Of a stretch of DNA of 64,000 nt, positions 50,101-62,100 are shown piece after piece. The DNA comes from Balanoglossus misakiensis (lineage: Eukaryota; Hemichordata). The translations under genes and the position numbers were made by a program. The stretch's first letter is position 1; each line of letters begins with the position of its first letter. The notes below the pieces were generated by a model, which was given only the letters and a program-made list of their open reading frames with translations, did no database searches and was not told where the DNA came from. The DNA lies in the NCBI GenBank assembly GCA_040954595.2, contig CM082594.2, positions 4,092,001 through 4,156,000 on the forward strand, read 5' to 3'.

Positions 50101-53100
50101 GAAATATCAAAATTTCTCCATTTTTTGACAAAAATCATGGGTTATAGCTCATGAAAATCATCCAAAAATGACAATTTTTCGACTTTCCGAAATATCAAAA
50201 TTTCATCATTTTTTGTCAAAAATCATGGGTTATAGCTCATGAAAATCATCAAAAAATGACAATTTTTCGACTTTCTGAAATATCAAAATTTCTCCATTTT
50301 TTAACAAAAATCATGGGTTATAGCTCATGAAAATCATCCAAAAATGACAATTTTTCGACTTTCCGAAATATCAAAATTTCGTCATTTTTTGACAAAAATC
50401 ATGGGTTATAGCTCATGAAAATCATCCAAAAATGACAATTTTTCGACTTTCCGAAATATCAAAATTTCATCATTTTTTGACAAAAATCATGGGTTATAGC
50501 TCATGAAAATCATCCAAAAATGACAATTTTTCGACTTTCTGAACGATCAAAATTTCGTCATATTTTGACAAAAATCATGGGTTATAGCTCATGAAAATCA
50601 TCCAAAAATGACAATTTTTCGACTTTTTGAAATATCAAAATTTCTCCATTTTTTGACAAAAATCATGGGTTATAGCTCATGAAAATCATCCAAAAATGAC
50701 AATTTTTCGACTTTCCGAAATATCAAAATTTCATCATTTTTTGACAAAAATCATGGGTTATAGCTCATGAAAATCATCCAAAAATGACAATTTTTCGACT
50801 TTTTGAAATATCAAAATTTCTCCATTTTTTGACAAAAATCATGGGTTATAGCTCATGAAAATCATCCAAAAATGACAATTTTTCGACTTTCCGAAATATC
50901 AAAATTTCGTCATATTTTGACAAAAATCATGGGTTATAGCTCATGAAAATCATCCAAAAATGACAATTTTTCGACTTTCCCATTTTTTGACAAAAATCAT
51001 GGGTTATAGCTCATGAAAATCATCCAAAAATGACAATTTTTCGACTTTCCGAAATATCAAAATTTCTTCATTTTTTGTCAAAAATCATGGGTTATAGCTC
51101 ATGAAAATCATCAAAAAATGACAATTTTTCGACTTTCTGAAATATCAAAATTTCTCCATTTTTTAACAAAAATCATGGGTTATAGCTCATGAAAATCATC
51201 CAAAAATGACAATTTTTCGACTTTCCGAAATATCAAAATTTCGTCATTTTTTGACAAAAATCATGGGTTATAGCTCATGAAAATCATCCAAAAATGACAA
51301 TTTTTCGACTTTCCGAAATATCAAAATTTCATCATTTTTTGACAAAAATCATGGGTTATAGCTCATGAAAATCATCCAAAAATGACAATTTTTCGACTTT
51401 CTGAACGATCAAAATTTCGTCATATTTTGACAAAAATCATGGGTTATAGCTCATGAAAATCATCCAAAAATGACAATTTTTCGACTTTTTGAAATATCAA
51501 AATTTCTCCATTTTTTGACAAAAATCATGGGTTATAGCTCATGAAAATCATCCAAAAATGACAATTTTTCGACTTTCCGAAATATCAAAATTTCGTCATA
51601 TTTTGACAAAAATCATGGGTTATAGCTCATGAAAATCATCCAAAAATGACAATTTTTCGACTTTCCCATTTTTTGACAAAAATCATGGGTTATAGCTCAT
51701 GAAAATCATCCAAAAATGATAATTTTTCGACTTTCCGAAATATCAAAATTTCTCCATTTTTTGACAAAAATCATGGGTTATAGCTCATGAAAATCATCCA
51801 AAAATGACAATTTTTCGACTTTCCGAAATATCAAAATTTCGTCATATTTTGACAAAAATCATGGGTTATAGCTCATGAAAATCATCCAAAAATGACAATT
51901 TTTGGACTTTCCGAAATATCAAAATTTCTCCATTTTTTGACAAAAATCATGGGTTATAGCTCATGAAAATCATCCAAAAATGACAATTTTTCGACTTTCC
52001 GAAATATCAAAATTTCTTCATTTTTTGACAAAAATCATGGGTTATATGAAAATCATCCAAAAATGACAATTTTCCGACTTTTTGAAATATCAAAATTTCT
52101 CCATTTTTTGACAAAAATCATGGGTTATAGCTCATGAAAATCATCCAAAAATGACAATTTTTCGACTTTCCGAAATATCAAAATTTCTTCATTTTTTGTC
52201 AAAAATCATGGGTTATAGCTCATGAAAATCATCAAAAAATGACAATTTTTCGACTTTCTGAAATATCAAAATTTCTCCATTTTTTAACAAAAATCATGGG
52301 TTATAGCTCATGAAAATCATCCAAAAATGACAATTTTTCGACTTTCCGAAATATCAAAATTTCGTCATTTTTTGACAAAAATCATGGGTTATAGCTCATG
52401 AAAATCATCCAAAAATGACAATTTTTCGACTTTCCGAAATATCAAAATTTCATCATTTTTTGACAAAAATCATGGGTTATAGCTCATGAAAATCATCCAA
52501 AAATGACAATTTTTCGACTTTCTGAACGATCAAAATTTCGTCATATTTTGACAAAAATCATGGGTTATAGCTCATGAAAATCATCCAAAAATGACAATTT
52601 TTCGACTTTTTGAAATATCAAAATTTCTCCATTTTTTGACAAAAATCATGGGTTATAGCTCATGAAAATCATCCAAAAATGACAATTTTTCGACTTTCCG
52701 AAATATCAAAATTTCGTCATATTTTGACAAAAATCATGGGTTATAGCTCATGAAAATCATCCAAAAATGACAATTTTTCGACTTTCCCATTTTTTGACAA
52801 AAATCATGGGTTATAGCTCATGAAAATCATCCAAAAATGACAATTTTTCGACTTTCCGAAATATCAAAATTTCTTCATTTTTTGTCAAAAATCATGGGTT
52901 ATAGCTCATGAAAATCATCAAAAAATGACAATTTTTCGACTTTCTGAAATATCAAAATTTCTCCATTTTTTAACAAAAATCATGGGTTATAGCTCATGAA
53001 AATCATCCAAAAATGACAATTTTTCGACTTTCCGAAATATCAAAATTTCGTCATTTTTTGACAAAAATCATGGGTTATAGCTCATGAAAATCATCCAAAA

Positions 53101-54431
53101 ATGACAATTTTTCGACTTTCCGAAATATCAAAATTTCATCATTTTTTGACAAAAATCATGGGTTATAGCTCATGAAAATCATCCAAAAATGACAATTTTT
53201 CGACTTTCTGAACGATCAAAATTTCGTCATATTTTGACAAAAATCATGGGTTATAGCTCATGAAAATCATCCAAAAATGACAATTTTTCGACTTTTTGAA
53301 ATATCAAAATTTCTCCATTTTTTGACAAAAATCATGGGTTATAGCTCATGAAAATCATCCAAAAATGACAATTTTTCGACTTTCCGAAATATCAAAATTT
53401 CGTCATATTTTGACAAAAATCATGGGTTATAGCTCATGAAAATCATCCAAAAATGACAATTTTTCGACTTTCCGAAATATCAAAATTTCGTCATATTTTG
53501 ACAAAAATCATGGGTTATAGCTCATGAAAATCATCCAAAAATGACAATTTTTGGACTTTTTGAAATATCAAAATTTCTCCATTTTTTGACAAAAATCATG
53601 GGTTATAGCTCATGAAAATCATCCAAGAATGACAATTTTTCGACTTTCCGAAATATCAAAATTTCGTCATTTTTTGACAAAAATCATGGGTTATAGCTCA
53701 TGAAAATCATCCAAAAATGACAATTTTCCGACTTTCTGAAATATCAAAATTTCGTCATATTTTGACAAAAATCATGGGTTATAGCTCATGAAAATCATCC
53801 AAAAATGACAATTTTCCGACTTTTTGAAATATCAAAATTTCTCCATTTTTTGACAAAAATCATGGGTTATAGCTCATGAAAATCATCCAAAAATGACAAT
53901 TTTTCGACTTTCCGAAATATCAAAATTTCTTCATTTTTTGACAAAAATCATGGGTTATAGCTCATGAAAATCATCCAAAAATGACAATTTTTCGACTTTC
54001 CGAAATATCAAAATTTCTCCATTTTTTGACAAAAATCATGGGTTATAGCTCATGAAAATCATCCAAAAATGACAATTTTTCGACTTTCCGAAATATCAAA
54101 ATTTCTTCATTTTTTGTCAAAAATCATGGGTTATAGCTCATGAAAATCATCAAAAAATGGCAATTTTTCGACTTTTTGAAATATCAAAATTTCTCCATTT
54201 TTTGACAAAAATCATGGGTTATAGCTCATGAAAATCATCCAAAAATGACAATTTTTCTATTTTCCGAATTTTTAAAATTTCTTCTTTTTTAAAAAAAAAT
54301 CATGGGTTATAGCTCATGAAAATCATCCAAAAATGACGATTTTTCAACATTCCGAAAAATCAAAATTTCTTCATTTTTGAAAAAAATCATGGGTTATAGC
54401 TCATGAAAATCATCCATTCCGAAATATCAAA
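26175..54431. repeat. 88-bp AT-rich satellite array, about 28.3 kb and ~320 monomers
   Basis: Head-to-tail monomers, all in one direction. Period 88 bp is fixed by successive starts at 26175, 26263 and 26351. A typical monomer reads from GACAATTTTTCGACTTTCC through GGGTTATAGCTCATG to ATCATCCAAAAAT and is about 72% A+T. Main variants lie in the middle: TTCGTCATATTTTGAC, TTCTCCATTTTTTGAC, TTCTTCATTTATTGAC and TTCGCCATTTTTTGAC. A recurrent 70-bp form lacks 18 bp (GACTTTCC joined directly to CATTTTTTGAC). Some variants carry a 7-bp inverted repeat TCAAAAT/ATTTTGA with an 8-nt loop. Variants recur in fixed order, giving higher-order repeats. There is no coding function: 88 is not a multiple of three and every frame closes within a few monomers. 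The right edge is degenerate and the left edge is sharp. Confidence 0.98.
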
Positions 54432-54807
54432 ATAGAACAGCTGGCCTTTTTAAAGCCAGTTATGTATTCATTCAGGAATTTGCTGTGTATATAAATATCA
54501 CAGGATGGAGTTCCTGCCTAATTAAAACAACTCAATAAAGTAAATACACACGTCCACTTTGTAAAGCAATCTGACCAGTAGTTCTTGAGTTACTGAGTTT
54601 TGACCAAAATCACATTTTTCCAGCTAATTTGCTTATTTTTGGCAATGACAACTTCATTTGAACAAACTCCCATCTACAGCCCAGCCTGTATCTCCACACC
54701 AAATATCAAGGTGATACACGCAGCGGTTTTCAAGTTTTTGATGTGGACGGACATACTAGACATACATCCATACATACAGACGCAACCGATCCCATAAGGT
54801 CCCATGG
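54432..54807 (+). repeat. direct-repeat element, copy 2, right border of the satellite
   Basis: Same direction and same start as copy 1 at 25789, entered directly from a broken satellite monomer (CGAAATATCAAAAT joined to AGAACAGCTGG). Matching continues to GTCCCATG at 54800-54806, where copy 1 switches into satellite. Copy 2 instead continues into a hairpin, so it probably keeps the natural 3' end of the element. Confidence 0.85.
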
Positions 54808-54824
54808 TATAAACCAATGGGACC
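54798..54824. other. hairpin at the 3' end of repeat copy 2
   Basis: GGTCCCATGG and CCAATGGGACC flank a TATAAA loop: a ten-pair stem with one bulged A. It is followed by TAAAAAAGG. Copy 1 lacks it because satellite starts at that point. Confidence 0.7.
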
Positions 54825-55782
54825 TAAAAAAGGCTTTGTCTCTACAGTTATTTTTGATTGTGTTCTTTTTTTGATCTTATTTTGTTTACATTATCATGAA
54901 TTCGACGCATTGAAACCTATTTGTTTCTTTATTTTTTGAAAACAGCGTCAAGGACACTGGAATGAAAAATCGCATGCAGGTGACATTGGCAAGCAACAGT
55001 TTTTGCAGTTATGCTGTTAATTTTGGAAGAAGCTTTTTTTCTCTCAAAAATCAAAATTATAAAACAGTGGGTTTTTCATCAGCTTTGCTAACTATTGCAA
55101 TAAGTAATTAGTTAAATAGTTCGGAAGTAACTGGACTGAACACATAGTGTATGTGAATATAACAAGATGAGTCTTTTATTTTCAACCTTCTTTCTGACTA
55201 CACTGACACAACTTGTACAGAACAGAGTTGTGAGTTCACAACAGTACATGTATTGCATTACAATAGAATTACTGAAGTCTCGTGGAAACATGTTGCTAAT
55301 TTGCAAACTTTTTAATACATTATTTTCCAAAACATATGAGCACATTTGGTTCATATCTGGTTTGCAAAGTGTTTGGGGCCAAAAATTCCTGTTTTTTTGG
55401 AAATAATTATTCAGTTGAGTAGGAGTCACTTTGTTCACTCAGTGAAAAAAATATATTTCTGCCAGGGTAGTTTAGGTTCCTTTGCCAACAACTTCGACAA
55501 TTCTCCTGGTGAGTATAAATCTGCTGATGGAGGTTAAGTAACTGGGGAACCATGTATGTGGAAGAGTCTCAATAATTGGATAAATTCTGTTTTACAAAAG
55601 GGTTTTTCCACGACCAGGTTGGCTGTATTATGGCATGAGTGAGGCACTTATTCTACTAAAGCATTTTTCTCATGGATAAGACTTTTGCAAGACACTCACA
55701 CGTCAGTAATCCAATAAATTTGCTTGAAATAATTTTAACAAGCAGCGGTTTGTGTGCTTTAACCCTTTCACAACTATGGTTT

Positions 55783-55819
55783 GGTCCAAATCCATTGTTT
55801 TCTATGGTACAATTGGACC
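55783..55819. repeat. hairpin resembling the one at 54798
   Basis: GGTCCAA at the left pairs with TTGGACC at the right, with CCAT/ATGG inside. Both hairpins end in GGACCTAAAA, which suggests a second, truncated member of the same repeat family. Confidence 0.4.
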
Positions 55820-55979
55820 TAAAATGACAGAACTGGGGGTGAATGGCCTACATTTCCAGTGATAACACAAATAGCTACTGATGGTGTTTATCAGCACAAT
55901 ACGCAAGAACATGACATGTTTACATGTTGTATCCAAGTCCATCTAATTCATGTCTTTCCAACACCATATGTCTAAATAT

Positions 55980-56163
55980 CTGCCTGACCTCACCCTGCTC
56001 CCCCAATCCCTACCACTCTCCTCAACCCTCTTGAACCCAACATGTACCCCAAACATCTCCTCATAGTATACACCTCACTGTCTTGCCCCCCCCCCCCATT
56101 CTTCACCCATCCCAACCCACAAACCAATCCCACTCTTCAGCCAACCCAAATCCCATGTCCAAT
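55980..56163 (+). repeat. C-rich, guanine-poor low-complexity tract
   Basis: About 180 bp dominated by C with T and A and almost no G on the plus strand, including a run of 13 C near 56086. On the minus strand it is purine-biased and G-rich and falls in or near the NUP93 3' UTR. Confidence 0.75.
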
Positions 56164-56188
56164 TTGCTGAGGTAATATTGTTCTTAAT

Positions 56189-59100
56189 TCAGTTCATCAA
56201 AACCTCCAGTTGCACCAGTCGGGCGTTGGTGTCCCCAGGCATTCTGTACGGCAACATTCCTGCAAATGTTATCAACGCCTTCGCTTGCTTCCTTAGGTAG
56301 CCGATGAACTGCGAGTACAAAAACAAAACAGAGGCATTACAAACCGCAATTTTGTACTTACCAGACAAAACTCTTACTTTACCCAAATTTTGTCTTCCAG
56401 TCTGACTCTTGCTCTCTGTATACACTACCAGAGCATAGATACTGTAAAACACTTTATTTTCGCGATCGCGAGCAATAAATTTCCGCGAAATAGCGTGAAA
56501 ATAAAAAGTCGCGTAAATTTTTTTGGAAGATAACGATGCAGTGAATGAAATAAGAGAACGTGAAAATTAATACTCGCGAAACAGTTGCCTCTCTGGATAT
56601 CGCGAAAATTTCAGGTACACTGTGCCTGTTCCGATCAGCTAGTTACACACACCCCCTCTCCCCCAACTACATAATCTGTTTCTTTTGATGCCATTCCAAT
56701 CATTTCTGTTTCCTCAGAAAAGTCAATGAAGACAGTAATCAGAAAGGTCACTTTCATGACCCCTGAGTGACCTTTATTTTGTTGGCAGGACATCACACCT
56801 TTCAACGTGACATAAAACGTGCACCATTTTATAACAGAAAAAAATAAAATTTTCTGTACAAAGTGGAGTCAGAATGCACAAATTCTATGTTATGGTTGAC
56901 TGTTCCACAGATAAAACTACGAAATAGTACATCCATACCAACAAAATGCCAGGATGTAAAGGTCACATAGAGGTCATGAAAGTGGCCTATCAACTTCCCC
57001 GACAAACAACACAGTCACACTTACAGCGTCCCTTCCGCCATCTTCTGCTCGTAGTCCCTGTTTCCGTGGCAACTGCGTGCTTGTGTTTTTCATATTCTTG
57101 TATTGAGCGTACAAGATGTTCATGGTGGCCAACAGCACAGCTGCGAGATTGTGACGTATCTGCCACAAAAACAATAATACATGAATAATAAATTAAAAGC
57201 CTAATCTCTGAGGCACTACCACAAAATTTCATTTCAATTAACAGCAGCACTATAATAGTTGACATATTTAATGTCAACATGACAAGATTTGTTAAGAATT
57301 ACAGAAAGTGTGTTAAATGATCACAGTGTACGATTTCTCGCCCACCTAGGAACCTTTAATACACACAATGAAGTTTGTCCTATACATGTATTGCATATAA
57401 GAAATTAAGATAATAATAGACAAGAAATTAAAAATATAATAGACAAGAAATTAAGAAAATACTAAACAAGAATTAAGAAAATAATAATCAACAAGAAATT
57501 AAGAAAAAAAAAGTTAACGAACATTACCTCATCTGTGTATTGTTTAAATGCATGGACTCTTGATTCCACTGTGTCGGACGTTAATGGCACCAATTTCAGT
57601 TTCTGGATGATCTGACAGAAAAAAAATACAGTCGATGATGGTGACGCCAAACAATTTTAAGATATCTAACTAAGGTTGGACCCAGCAAACAAAATTCCAA
57701 AGCAATAAGAGCAGAAATTTCAGAGAAGAAGTCAATTGTTGATGGACAATGGACGTACAACTTACGGTCATAGCATCTTCCAAGTGGCCATCATGGAAGT
57801 AATCGAAGAACGAGATCAGATCCAGTAACATGTAGAAGGTCTGTGTGGTCGCTTGACCTCCTCGATGACCCTGTGAATGGTATCTACAGAAACATACAAA
57901 CACATAGAAAATAAACCCTTGAAAATGGTTGTGATTTTCGTCTAAATTTCTCATTGGTTCAAGAAAGATACTTCTACATCCTAGCATAGATTATAATAAG
58001 GTGCACGCATTCAGGTCACTGTAAGCTCCATAAAGATGACATACTACTTTCAATATGTACATGTATTAAAGGGACAAAGTCTCTCTCGCTGCCTTTTTTC
58101 ATTAATTATGTTTGATACTATACACCGTTTTTGTTATTCTAGATGTGGATATATAGTGAATCAATGTTCGACCACACACAACTTCCATCCCACTTGTAGA
58201 CACTTTAGTGAAAAACTCGCCAAAATGAATAATTGGTCTCTACCATTTATTCATTTTGGGTGAGTTTTTACTCTCATATCATACAAGTGGGATGGAAGTT
58301 GTCTGTGGTTGAACATTCATTCACTACATATACACATGTACATTAACATAAACGGTGTCTTATATCAAACATAATGAATGGAATAAGGGCAGCGAGAGAG
58401 AGACTTTGTCCCTTTAACTGACTAACTAGCCTGGCCACAGGTTAGGGCACAGGTGAGATTTACACAAAATCACTGCAATTAATGACTAACCTTCCAGCAA
58501 TCGCCAACGCTAAATCATTATAGCGACTCCTCGACGACTGAGGACTGCCTGGTGATGACACCAACGGGCTTAACAGCTTATTCAACAATTCCAACACTTT
58601 GTCATGATTCTAAAAGAAAGTAAGAATGAATGAATGAGTGAATGAAAGAATGTATGAATGAATGAATGAATGAATGAATGAATGAATGAATGAATGAATG
58701 AAGGAATGAAGGAATGGAAGAATTATATTTATTGTTGATTACAATAAACATTTCCCCCCTCCAAAAGCAACTGTCACATGTCAATGATTAACAGGATGCA
58801 ATAAAAGGAAGCCCGAGGCAGAATCTTTCATTCTCCTCTTAAAACGCCTCATTTTCATGTCTTTCACTTCCACTTTCAAGATCTCACACAGAAGACAACC
58901 AGATGATTCCCCGCCCCCGAAGAAAAAAACAACATGTTTTATAAACAGATCTTCCTCTTTTGACCTTTTTTGTGAGCTCTGTCCTAATCACGTCCTGAGA
59001 CAAGCCTCGATGCTAACTGCATTATTGAGTTATGTTAATCATCAATAATGATAAAGATTTATCAATGGCGAATATTCATGAACCTTGTGTCCCCGTTTAC

Positions 59101-62100
59101 CAATTTCTGGGAAAATGGAATTGTAAGGAAACTGCTGAGATGCACAACGTCTCTGAAGTGACGATTACTTCTGCAAAATACATCTGGAAGAGAAAACCCA
59201 ATCTTACCCCTGCCAGGTCATAAAGTTTCACTGCGTCTTCAAACAGGCCTTTCTGCTCCGTATCCCTGGCAACCAGCTGTATGATTTTCTGGGTGTCGTC
59301 TTGGAATTTGTCGATGACCCCCGGCTTGCGAGTACCGTCTCTCTCCAGACGACCGAGCAACGTTTCAAACTCTCGGGTCTCTGTCACAAGCTCGCTGACA
59401 CATTTCATGAACAGACTCTCACGGTTTGAATCCTTCATATTCCTGAGAGAAAAAAAAACCAAGAAACAAAATTTAGTGTAACCAGTGTAAAACACTTTAT
59501 TTTCGCGAGCAATTGTGTACGATCTTGTATTTTCATACAAAGTTTTAACCCCATTTTGTCGTAAATATTTGGTGCTATCTTGTAATTTTTCAAGCAAGAC
59601 AAATTTTAGATACATGGAACTTATGACCAAGTGTATGGTTTAATCAATGAGAGAACTGCCATGTGCACAGAAATTTCAATAATTTTACCTGAGCAAATAG
59701 AAGTACTGTAAGGCCTCCCTGGGATCGGTCATTTCAAACTTTCGGGTGTAGGTCGTCACAAGTCTGGCAAAGTTCAGTCGTCTCATGGGCACTGGGTCTG
59801 TCGACTCTCTACTCACTGTGGAGAAATAAAAATGAGACATGAAAATTTTAGCAATGAATGCAGAAATGCACACTTGCTGCAGAGACAGTTGAAGGCTAGT
59901 ATCATTCATTGGGAAAATTCAAGTGTGTGAGAAAATTTGAAGATATCTTGAGATCAAGAAATTGCAGAAACTCTTTCAGTACTGAAGCAGACAAAATTAT
60001 TATAAATTATTGCATGCAAGATCTTTTTTGATTCCTATGCTTATGTGACATTATACATGACTTTCTGGTGCATTTTCGAATTCTCACTTTTACTGACTGA
60101 AAGACATTCAAAGTACAGACTACTCACGTAGTTGCGCATGGATATTTACAGGCAGAGCTAGGAGGCCCTGCTCGTACAACACTGCAGCTATGTGCACAGC
60201 GTGACTCCTCAGCCTGTCCATTCTGGACAGGAACTCGACGGCAGCCTCAAACTGGGCGGTCAGGAAGAGAACTTTGAAGTAGAGGAACGGGTGCTGGTAG
60301 GCGTTGAAGTGGGTCTCCCCGTACTCTTCCAGGAGGGACGTCTGGAACTGTCGGACGCTGAGGCCTTCGCCGCTTTCGTCGTCAACATGGACTTGGCACA
60401 ACTGTCAACAGAACACAACAGAACAGTTAGTGAAGATAATATGGATTGAAATGAGACAACTCAACAGGTACTCACTGCCTACAAGCTCAAGTATCATAAA
60501 CGCCACCATTCCAGTCTAGTTTTCCCCAGAACAAGACAACATCTCTGTGCTTATATAAATCCTTTGCATCGTACCATCATTCACTACATGTATATGTAGC
60601 CTACTTTTACGAACATGAACTACAAGCTTCATTAGGCAAATTATAAAATCTGGGGGATTGCCAATGGAAATACATTCTGATTAAAATCAGATGCCGGATA
60701 TGGTGATGTCTTGCCTGATACGGTATTAAAATGCTGTCGCCTTATAGTGCAAGGCAACAGCATTAGAATATTGTTACCGTGACGTAAAAAATGTCACAGT
60801 AACCTACATCTGATTTTCATCAGATTGATGGAAATATAAACTATCAACATGTTACACATAAACTTCGACAAACAGTGATGATGGGAATAGTTTAATCCAG
60901 AACACCATGCACATGTTCAATTGCAGAGAAAACTTGGCTTTCACACCAGATTTCTCATTCGCATCAAAACACACAGGAACATAAAAGGCGCACCATTACC
61001 TTGATCCACAGATAGTCATCTGTCTTCTCGGCTATCTCCGAATGATTCTCGTTGGCATCACAGTGACCAATCACACAGTACACAGCCCTGGTGGAAAACG
61101 AGACAACACGTGTTATAGCAGTAACTATGACTACAGCACATGCTCAGAAAAAGAACAATGTTACAATGTTAACACATTGGCGTTGTTATGACACAAACAT
61201 TGTTGGTAACAAAATATCAAAATAATCGCCAGAAACCCTCAGCCTCCAACAACCCATCCACATGATGTGGTTGCCAGAGTTCCCATGGATGTCCTCAATG
61301 CATAGCAATGGTTACCATGCTCTGTGCGCAAGGATGGTATCATCTTTGGGTTTCTTTTAATTATATAATTCGTCCACAGCAAACACAGAAAGTATGTCTA
61401 CTTGGGATAGGATGACTGGAACAGGTGAAATCACCTATACAAATCCATTCCCCCATGGTCATGTCCGGGTCCGGGGATTGAACCCACAACCCTCTGATTA
61501 CGAGTCCGGTACCCTCACCACTAGGCCACACTGCCTCCTGGTTTTTCCAAAGCGAACAGACCAACAAGTCTACATGAGTGTGAACAGATCAGCTACACAA
61601 TATCAACACGTTACACTGATCTAGGAGTGTAGAACAATTCTCACCTTTTGTATGGATCTGTACTCCTTTTCACAGCTCGCCTATAATGCAGGTGTATCTT
61701 GTTTTCACTGTTTGGTGGCAGTCTGCAGAATAAAACAACGTTAATATGTACAGTATCTCAATTTGAAGAAAAGGAAACTAAACAATTTCAGTACCTGCCA
61801 CAGTCATACCACATGCACTAATTCTGTTAGGATTATAATGAATCAGTACGTCTTTCACTTGATAAAGTAACAGATTTATGAACCCCATTGGGTCTATTTC
61901 TGCATAACTATAAATGCCCCTGCTTATAGCAAAAGAAATTCTTCAGTGCATTCACACTGATGTTTACCTTCTGTCTCCAGAACGTATGTATTCTTCAAAG
62001 TATTGTCTGAATTCGCCAAGATTTTGTCTGAAAATAAACAGGCATGAAATACTAGTCAGTGACATCACACATGATATAGCCTTGAGCTGATGCGCATAGT

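Larger units (their letters stand above)
54825..56188. other. non-coding gap between satellite block and NUP93 3' end
   Basis: AT-rich DNA without a recognisable gene. Short overlapping frames on both strands at 55112-55537 show no family signature. It holds a second hairpin at 55783-55819 and a strongly C-rich tract at 55980-56163. The NUP93 3' UTR should start at 56188 and run downward, but I see no AATAAA on the minus strand close by. Confidence 0.55.

Noticed and set aside
26175-54431. CRISPR-like array of repeats
   Set aside because: Units are contiguous 88-bp monomers without unique spacers, in an intron-bearing animal genome. It is satellite DNA.
25789-54807. Intact LTR retrotransposon
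   Set aside because: The flanking direct repeats lack TG..CA ends and a visible target duplication, and the interior has no gag or pol, only satellite.
61460-61540. Functional tRNA gene on the minus strand
   Set aside because: A and B boxes are present, but the stems pair poorly and a non-tRNA body follows. It is the head of a SINE.
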